64,000 nucleotides of DNA from PALSA-129 sp050014595 (GTDB lineage: Bacteria > Acidobacteriota > Terriglobia > Bryobacterales > Bryobacteraceae), in the NCBI GenBank assembly GCA_050014595.1, contig JBEKDA010000016.1, forward strand, positions 38,470 to 102,469. The letters run 5' to 3'. The notes below the pieces were generated by a model. That model had not been told where the DNA came from. It saw nothing but the letters and a program-made list of their open reading frames with translations, and ran no database searches. Below are positions 58,645 to 64,000 of this stretch, piece after piece; positions within the stretch are counted from its first letter, which is position 1; each line of letters begins with the position of its first letter. A program made the position numbers and the translations under genes.

Positions 58645-59817
58645 TCATAGCCTTCGCGCATTCTTTTGCGCCTTGAGAACCAGTTCCGTGGCCAGCAGTG
58701 CCTGTTCCTGGTTCTGCGCCACATGCGTACGGTTCACAATGTCGCCCACGAACTGCGGTCCGAACGGCAACTCCACCTGATCACAGTCCATATACGTGGC
58801 CTGCTTCCGGTCGACCAGGAACAGGTGGTTGCCGCCCGGGCGCCCCACAATATCCGCGTACTTCCGCAATTCGATGTATCCCTCGGTTCCCAGAATGAAC
58901 AAGCGTCCGTCGCCCCATACTCCCAGGCCATCGGGAGTGAACCAATCCACGCGGACGTATCCCATGCCGCCGTTGCCGTGCAGCATCATGTCGCCGAAGT
59001 CCTGGAACTTCGGATGGTCCGGGTGATTCACATTGGCAACTTGCGATGCCGTCACATCCGCCACGGTCGATCCGGTGTAATAGACGAACTGGTCCGCCTG
59101 GTGCGATCCGATGTCGCACAGGATGCCGCCGTAGCGGGCCGGATCCCAAAACCAATCCGGGCGGCCCTTCCCGGGTACCTGGTTCGGAGCGTTCACCTGG
59201 TGCGGAGCCAGGTTCACGGTCTGGACCACGCGTCCGATGGCGCCGGCCTTCACCAGTTCGCCCGCCTGCACCGCAGCCTTCACCTCCAGCCGTTCGGAGT
59301 ACATGATGGCGAAGATACGGCCCGTCTGTTTAATCGCCTGGCGGACCTCGGCAAGCTGTTCGAGAGTGATGATCCCGGGCTTGTCGCTCAGATAGTCTTT
59401 GCCGTGGCGCATCACGCGCACGCCTAGCGGCGCGCGCAGATCCGGGATCGCCGCGCTGGCCACCAGTTGGATGGATGGATCGCTCAGAATCTCGTCTTCG
59501 CTTGCCGCCACCTTCACATCCGGATACCGTTTCTGGAAGTCCGCCAGCCCTGGCAGATTCGTGGAATAGACAGCCGCCAGTTCGCCGCCGCCGCGCCGTA
59601 CCGCGTCCGTGATGCCGTTGATGTGATTGTGGTCCAGTCCGATGACCGCGAACTGAATGGAGTACTTGGCCTTCGTCTGGGGGCTGGCCGCGACCGTCAC
59701 CTCCTGGGTCACCTGGGGCGCGGCCTCGAAGCCCAGCGCCGCTGCGGGCAGTCCTGCCATCAATCCCGCCGGCCCCGTCGTTTTCAGGAAGGACCGCCGG
59801 CTCACGTCATACGCCAT
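58645..59817 (-). CDS. Tat-exported Gfo/Idh/MocA-family oxidoreductase (second)
   Basis: 390 residues from ATG 59817 (AGGAG lies 8 bases upstream; ATG 59823 is nearly as good). The Tat signal is VSRRSFLKTTGPAGLMAG. The NAD domain starts IQFAVIGLDHNHINGIT, and GKDYLSDKPGIITLEQL is the family xKP motif. The second domain has YGGILCDIGSHQADQFVYY. It is distinct from its neighbour in length and sequence, so not a recent duplicate. Probably a periplasmic sugar dehydrogenase or oxidoreductase. Confidence 0.88.
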   Translation of the reverse strand: MAYDVSRRSFLKTTGPAGLMAGLPAAALGFEAAPQVTQEVTVAASPQTKAKYSIQFAVIGLDHNHINGITDAVRRGGGELAAVYSTNLPGLADFQKRYPDVKVAASEDEILSDPSIQLVASAAIPDLRAPLGVRVMRHGKDYLSDKPGIITLEQLAEVRQAIKQTGRIFAIMYSERLEVKAAVQAGELVKAGAIGRVVQTVNLAPHQVNAPNQVPGKGRPDWFWDPARYGGILCDIGSHQADQFVYYTGSTVADVTASQVANVNHPDHPKFQDFGDMMLHGNGGMGYVRVDWFTPDGLGVWGDGRLFILGTEGYIELRKYADIVGRPGGNHLFLVDRKQATYMDCDQVELPFGPQFVGDIVNRTHVAQNQEQALLATELVLKAQKNARRL

Positions 59818-59853
59818 CGCCATTTCTCCTCTCCGAGAGTGTACCTCCCCGCA

Positions 59854-60249
59854 ATGCCCGCTGTGCCGTGGCGCCGGGGTGGTGTGCTGGCGGAAATCGC
59901 GCCGGACTGCCGCTGGTCCGGGTCGCAATGGCAACAGAGTGCGGGACCCGGGCCGAAAGTGGTGACGGGACCGGGCCTCCTGTACCCCCTCATCATCCCG
60001 CCGGCAGGACTCGCCCGGCTTCGCCCCGGCCAGGAGATCGACCGCGATCCGCTCACGGGATTCAGTGTGCGCGTGGCCGCCGCGGACGGGCAGACGGTCA
60101 CGTTACAGGTTGACGGCCCCGACCGGACGATGGTGTTCGTGTACGAACGCGCCCAGGGCATCATGATGCGGAGCAGCTCTCGGGAGCGGTCGTCCGCCGG
60201 GCAGAACATGTTCGTGGTGCACGAGATGCAGTTGGCCGGAAAGCAGTAA
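59854..60249 (+). CDS. Hypothetical protein, probably 5'-truncated
   Basis: 131 residues from ATG 59854, without a ribosome-binding site. The end reads LLYPLIIPPAGLARLRPGQE, then beta-strands VRVAAADGQTVTLQV, MVFVYERAQGIMMRSSS and MFVVHEMQLAGKQ. This resembles the C-terminal part of longer acidobacterial hypothetical proteins. The N-terminal 35 residues are Arg/Trp-rich and unlike them. I suspect a fragment. Confidence 0.4.
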   Translation: MPAVPWRRGGVLAEIAPDCRWSGSQWQQSAGPGPKVVTGPGLLYPLIIPPAGLARLRPGQEIDRDPLTGFSVRVAAADGQTVTLQVDGPDRTMVFVYERAQGIMMRSSSRERSSAGQNMFVVHEMQLAGKQ

Positions 60250-60709
60250 AGGAAAGCCCCGCGCCAGCCCCGCGCCACTCCCGAGGCCCTGGTCGCGAAC
60301 TCGCAGGATCACAGGGATGGCGGCATAGTGTATAATCGGCCTAATCTGGGCGCAAATGGAAATCCCGAGCCGCACAACCTTGAAACGCCCCCGCTGTCCC
60401 CGGCTCGCCCAACGACAAGGGCCGCCTTTGTGACCTGGCGCGCGACGTCCGCCTCGAAAGCCACGTGCAGAATCCGCCACAACAAGTGCAGTCTTTGCTT
60501 CGCCGGCCCGGTGGTCAGACCCGTATTCCACGACAACCGTCGCCAGATCTTCAGATTCCGCCTGCGTCACCATTCTCGCCCGTTCGGTACCGCGAGTGCT
60601 CTGACATTCCGAACGCTATATACGATTCTTTGGAAAACGGCAGCCCGACGCACAAAAATGGTTCTTGCGGAAGAAATCGAAAAACTGAACCGGTTCGCAC
60701 CCTAAGCCG
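60250..60709. other. Gene-free stretch
   Basis: 460 bases without a gene I can support. A TATAAT at 60331-60336 in GTGTATAAT resembles the one at 55640. Short open frames on both strands lack family features or start signals. Confidence 0.4.
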
Positions 60710-62218
60710 ATGAGCATAAACCACCCAAGCTTTCCCACTCGTCTAACTCGCCGCGGTGTAGCCACTCTTGCCTGCGCGTGTCTTTCCGGGAGCCTGGCCG
60801 CCGCGGAATCGCCGTCTGGCACGGCTATTGAAGCCCGCCTGTTGACTCCCATTTCGACGTACCGTGCCAAGCCCGGGATGGAGATTGCGGCGGTGGTGGC
60901 CACACCGCTATGCGCGGGCGGGGCGAGCGTGCTGCCGGAAGGGACGGAGTTGCGCGGCGTGGTGAGGCGGGTCAGCAAGGTGGGGTTGGGGCTGGTGCAC
61001 GAGAGCGCGGGGCTGAAACTGGAATTCACGCAGTTGGACCTCCCGGACGGGCGGGAATACGCGGTGGCGGCGCACCTGGCTGGGATCGATAACGCGCGGG
61101 AGCGGGTGGACCGGAAGGGCAATATCCATGGAATTCGCGCCACGGCGACACTCTCGAACCGGCTCGGGGAGAGGATTGTTTTCGCGGCATTCGGGCATCC
61201 GGCGGCCATGATTCCGCTGTTCGTACTGGAATCGAGCATGTTCCATTTCCCCGAACCGGAGATTCAATTCCGGCGCGGCACGGAGATTCAATTCGATGTC
61301 GAATTTCCGGAGGAGTTCGGAGCGGTAGCGCCGTGCCCGCTGCCGGAGGTGGAGGCCGCGCCGGAGGAGTGGGCAGCCATGCAGGAGGTGGTGGACGCGC
61401 TGCCCTACTGGGCGTACTCGCAGCGCCAGCGGCAACCGATGGACCTGGTGAACCTGTTGTTTGTGGGATCGCGGCAAGAGGTGGATCGGGCCTTCGCGGC
61501 GGCGGGGTGGATTGGATCGCGCGCGAATTCGATGCGGGCGGGAGTGGCGGCCATCCGCGCGATCGTCGAAGAGCACGGCTTCCCCGACGCACCGATGCGG
61601 ACGCTCCTGCTGGACGGCCGGGAGCCGGAATTCCGGCTGCAAAAAAGCCTGAACACATTCGAGAAGCGCGACCATCTGCGGATCTGGAAGCGCGACGGGG
61701 AGTTGGACGGACGTCCGATCTGGGCGTCAGCCGCGACGCGCGACTTGGCGACCACATTTGGAATGCATCCGTTCGGGTTCACGCACGAGATTCAGGGCGA
61801 GGTGGACCTGGAGCGGGACGAAGTGGTCCACGACCTGGTCTTCACCGGATGCGTGGATTCGGTGGCGTACGTGCAGAGGCCGGAGGGCGTGCGGGAGTCG
61901 GGACAGGACTACCGGAAAGGTGTCAGCACGGACGCCCGGGTGGCGGTGGTCACCTTGAACGGCTGCACGCAGCCGCGCGAGGACTTCGCAGCGGCGGAGC
62001 CGTTTCCGAAGCCGTCCAAGGTGGTGCGATTGATCCGGCGGGTGACGCTGACGGCGCGCAACCACTTTATTCGGGACAACTGGGTGTACCGCACGGCGGA
62101 TGCCATACGGCTGAGCTATCTGGCGCTGCGGAGGTTGGACCGCCGGGCCAAGCAGGAGGGCCGGGCGCGGCAATTGGAAGCGGCGATGCATGGCGCGCAA
62201 CTGGCGGGAACGCATTAG
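60710..62218 (+). CDS. LssY C-terminal-domain protein, exported
   Basis: 502 residues. The N-terminal signal is RGVATLACACLSGSLAAAE. Residues 25-190 are a beta-rich part (EARLLTPISTYRAKPGMEIA, LPEGTELRGVVRRVSKVGLG). The LssY C-terminal domain starts near 235 with PMDLVNLLFVGSRQEVDRAFAAAGWI and contains LRIWKRDGELDGRPIWASAATRD and EIQGEVDLERDEVVHDLVFTG. LssY is linked to type I secretion in Legionella, but in Acidobacteria these stand alone and the role is unknown. Confidence 0.8.
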   Translation: MSINHPSFPTRLTRRGVATLACACLSGSLAAAESPSGTAIEARLLTPISTYRAKPGMEIAAVVATPLCAGGASVLPEGTELRGVVRRVSKVGLGLVHESAGLKLEFTQLDLPDGREYAVAAHLAGIDNARERVDRKGNIHGIRATATLSNRLGERIVFAAFGHPAAMIPLFVLESSMFHFPEPEIQFRRGTEIQFDVEFPEEFGAVAPCPLPEVEAAPEEWAAMQEVVDALPYWAYSQRQRQPMDLVNLLFVGSRQEVDRAFAAAGWIGSRANSMRAGVAAIRAIVEEHGFPDAPMRTLLLDGREPEFRLQKSLNTFEKRDHLRIWKRDGELDGRPIWASAATRDLATTFGMHPFGFTHEIQGEVDLERDEVVHDLVFTGCVDSVAYVQRPEGVRESGQDYRKGVSTDARVAVVTLNGCTQPREDFAAAEPFPKPSKVVRLIRRVTLTARNHFIRDNWVYRTADAIRLSYLALRRLDRRAKQEGRARQLEAAMHGAQLAGTH

Positions 62219-62305
62219 GAACGTATATGCCGCGATCAGCGTCACCGTAATTAAGAAGCAGCGCGGCGATAGCGGGAGATCATCGGCAGCGCCTTCGCGG
62301 CTTAA

Positions 62306-63544
62306 TTAATCTTCGAAGCTGCGGGCGCCGCCTTTGAAACCATTGCGGGCTTGCTTCCAGAGCCACTTCAAGACGCGGGTATCGTTATAGCAGTAGCCGA
62401 GATTGTGATTCAAGGTGGAGAAGCAATGCCTCTGGCATGTCTTCTTCATCTCGCGCAGTTGGCCGCTGTCGAATTTGTGTCCGTCGATCGTGCCCCAGTC
62501 GTAAGTCGCCGCATACATCGGAAAAGCGTCGCCGTACCAGCCTAACCGGCTAAGGTCCAGGCCGGAGGACATCCGCATGAACGCCTTCATCTCCTGCAGA
62601 CGGTGCACCGAGTTCACCATCTGGTAGCCCGACTTGTTCTTAGCGATCAGCCAGTCGATGAGTTCGTCCACCGCGCGCCAGTCTTCGGGGCGGATGTAGG
62701 TCGGGTTTTCGTTCAGGTGTTTGAAATGGCCGTCCTGTTCGAGCATCGGCGTCTCGTTCAGGTGATAATCGACGGCCAGCCGGTGTTCACGGGCGTACTC
62801 GGTCAGTAGCCGGATGTCCTCCAGGTTATTCCGGCAAATATTCATGTTGAGAAAGACCATGTTGCCGTAAACGTACTGCTTCCGCATCAGGTACTCGAGG
62901 TTCTGGCGAGCGGGGACGAGGGCCTTCGGCAGGCCCGGCTTTTCGTCCCACGCATCCAGGGCCAGGTTGAAGATCGCCACGCCCGCGTCGGCGAGCCGGT
63001 CCGCGACATCGGGCCGCAGTAACCGGCCATTCGTGCCGATGTAAATCCAGAACCCTTTCTTGGCTGCGTAGTAGACGACTTTGTGTGCGAACGCCGGGCG
63101 CAGCAACGTCTCGCCTCCCATGAGCGCAAGAACGCGGCAGCCATGGTCATGCAGCCAATCGATGGCGCGGCGCGCGACATCTTCGGTCATGCCCTTGACT
63201 TTGTTATTGAATGCCCAGCAATACCAGCAATCGAGATTGCACTTGTATTCGACGAACAGGTAGGCGGTGATGGGATGAAAATCCCCCGGCATTACCCGGG
63301 AGCGAATGTAGGGAACCAGCCAGCCGCGCACTTTGCGCTTGATCTGTTCCCGGCTCCACTGGCGCTTTTCGGGAGGCGTCTCTGGTCCGGGATCGGAGAG
63401 CAACTCCGGGTACTGGGGGAATACCGGCTCCGGTAAAGTGGCTCCTTGGGGCGCTGGCGGCGCCGGTGGCTGTTGAGCGGAGTGCACCAGCAGGTCATTG
63501 ATCGCAACGTCGATACGAAACGTCGATCGGGTAGAACTCGCCAT
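62306..63544 (-). CDS. Radical SAM protein
   Basis: 412 residues from ATG 63544, with GGAGG 6 bases upstream. The [4Fe-4S]-SAM motif is CNLDCWYC (C-x3-C-x2-C) near residue 120. ALMGGETLLRPAF carries the GGE motif, and YIGTNGRLL and FNLALDAWDEK are further SAM-contact blocks. The C-terminus has extra cysteines (TCQRHCFSTLNHNLGYC) that may bind an auxiliary cluster, SPASM-like but not canonical. An N-terminal 100-residue Pro-rich stretch precedes the barrel. The substrate is unknown; a peptide, sugar or lipid is possible. Confidence 0.85.
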   Translation of the reverse strand: MASSTRSTFRIDVAINDLLVHSAQQPPAPPAPQGATLPEPVFPQYPELLSDPGPETPPEKRQWSREQIKRKVRGWLVPYIRSRVMPGDFHPITAYLFVEYKCNLDCWYCWAFNNKVKGMTEDVARRAIDWLHDHGCRVLALMGGETLLRPAFAHKVVYYAAKKGFWIYIGTNGRLLRPDVADRLADAGVAIFNLALDAWDEKPGLPKALVPARQNLEYLMRKQYVYGNMVFLNMNICRNNLEDIRLLTEYAREHRLAVDYHLNETPMLEQDGHFKHLNENPTYIRPEDWRAVDELIDWLIAKNKSGYQMVNSVHRLQEMKAFMRMSSGLDLSRLGWYGDAFPMYAATYDWGTIDGHKFDSGQLREMKKTCQRHCFSTLNHNLGYCYNDTRVLKWLWKQARNGFKGGARSFED

Positions 63545-63644
63545 CGGTATCCTCCAGAAAAATGATCTGAAAACTCTGGCCCTCGGCTTCGATGAGGCCA
63601 TCGAAATTCGGGGCGGCGATGGCATTACGTTCCATCAACTCCAT
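63495..63644 (-). CDS. 49-residue ORF overlapping the radical SAM gene start
   Basis: ATG at 63644, TGA at 63495. It reads MELMERNAIAAPNFDGLIEA and then a strand-like QSFQIIFLEDTDGEFYPIDV and SYRRCDQ-stop. It overlaps the radical SAM gene by 50 bases in another frame, and the radical SAM Shine-Dalgarno lies inside it. The composition is protein-like (acidic, balanced). It may be a small partner or a peptide substrate. No strong ribosome-binding site is visible. Confidence 0.4.
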   Translation of the reverse strand: MELMERNAIAAPNFDGLIEAEGQSFQIIFLEDTDGEFYPIDVSYRRCDQ

Positions 63645-63913
63645 TCTCGCAGGATAGGAGGTTGCGTGTTGTCCCGTTCATCATGCCGCACCAGGAACCA
63701 CTCCAGGAACCACTCGCCCACGGCGGCGCGCCAGCGTGATATACTTTGCGGCCACAACCATCCTTCCATGGTTGTTGGTCTGGCACAACCGCCGCAGGAC
63801 CTGGCGCGCCGGCGAAAACTCTGAGAGTCGTAAGGCTCTGGACACAAGGCCCTCCTCATGGTCCGCGCCGCCATCCATACGGCTCTGCGCAGGAATTCGA
63901 CGGGACCCGCATT

Positions 63914-64000
63914 TTAGGCTGCTTTCTGGAAGACCACAAATTCGGTCCTGGTGGCTGCCATGCGTTGCGCCTTCAGCAATAGGTAGCGCAGGTTCTTGTA
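63914..64000 (-). CDS. C-terminal end of an unidentified protein
   Basis: The minus-strand frame is open to the right edge and ends at TAA 63914-63916. Only 28 residues are seen (YKNLRYLLLKAQRMAATRTE, then FVVFQKAA). This looks like the last strand and helix of a class I methyltransferase, but the piece is too short to be sure. About 270 bases separate it from the 49-residue ORF; they contain a tandem 12-bp AGGAACCACTCC/G repeat and no gene I can support. Confidence 0.45.
   Translation of the reverse strand, partial: YKNLRYLLLKAQRMAATRTEFVVFQKAA

Noticed and set aside
60328..60705. 125-codon plus-strand frame before the LssY-domain gene
   Set aside because: Arg/Thr-rich with no motif and no ribosome-binding site; it likely reflects the lack of stops in GC-rich DNA.

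Overview
The window looks like a chromosomal segment of a GC-rich Acidobacteriota bacterium, probably close to Bryobacterales/Solibacter. The reasons are the Acidobacteria-type VWFA-related protein, a TonB receptor with a carboxypeptidase-regulatory N-terminus, several Tat-exported Gfo/Idh oxidoreductases, a YetA/rhamnogalacturonan-lyase-like enzyme, an LssY-domain protein and many short palindromic intergenic repeats. This placement rests on gene content, not on a search.

Layout. 1-9.4 kb holds the end of a membrane glycosyltransferase, sqdB-like UDP-sulfoquinovose synthase, a collapsed hemerythrin pseudogene, DedA, a YheT hydrolase, class II fructose-bisphosphate aldolase and a polysaccharide-lyase-like protein. 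9.4-11.1 kb is a tight AAA ATPase plus TOPRIM-like gene pair, a candidate defence module. 11.2-15.5 kb is carAB. 15.5-21.3 kb holds repeats, a HicB relic, a cyclophilin lipoprotein, bacteriohemerythrin, NHL and VWA proteins, and a toxin-antitoxin locus reduced to its NadS-like antitoxin. 21.4-27.4 kb is the rimP-nusA-infB-DUF503-rbfA translation cluster behind an attenuator-like hairpin. 27.6-31 kb is hemE-hemH-hemY. 31-39.9 kb is mostly housekeeping: gpmA, glgC, rpsU, a zinc ribbon protein, phzF, an M14 peptidase, fabG and ubiD.

The most striking region is 39.9-55.5 kb. A tRNA-His gene is followed by a tyrosine-integrase relic, and 15.5 kb downstream a perfect 49-bp copy of the tRNA 3' half recurs. 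This is the signature of a genomic island integrated in the tRNA. Its cargo is almost entirely respiratory: two paralogous tetraheme cytochromes, an NtrB/NtrC-type sensor and sigma-54 activator, a decaheme MtrA/PioA/DmsE-type cytochrome, an MtrB/PioB-type outer-membrane barrel, a CuA-type cupredoxin, a four-cluster Fe-S protein, an NrfD-type membrane protein fused to an extra periplasmic domain, a Cys-rich exported protein and a TonB-dependent receptor. I read it as a mobile trans-envelope (extracellular) electron-transfer module with its own regulator. The regulator probably acts at two tandem TGTCC-N7-GGACA palindromes beside a GG-N10-GC sigma-54-like promoter.

Downstream of the island (55.6-64 kb) are a kinase gene cut after its catalytic loop, an SDR, a PAS-domain relic, two Gfo/Idh oxidoreductases, an LssY-domain protein and a radical SAM protein. 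The radical SAM start overlaps a 49-codon ORF. An 88-bp imperfect inverted repeat occurs three times, once outside and twice inside the island. Several relics (hemerythrin, RelE-like toxin, HicB, integrase, kinase, PAS) show that accessory genes are being eroded, mostly by deletion.
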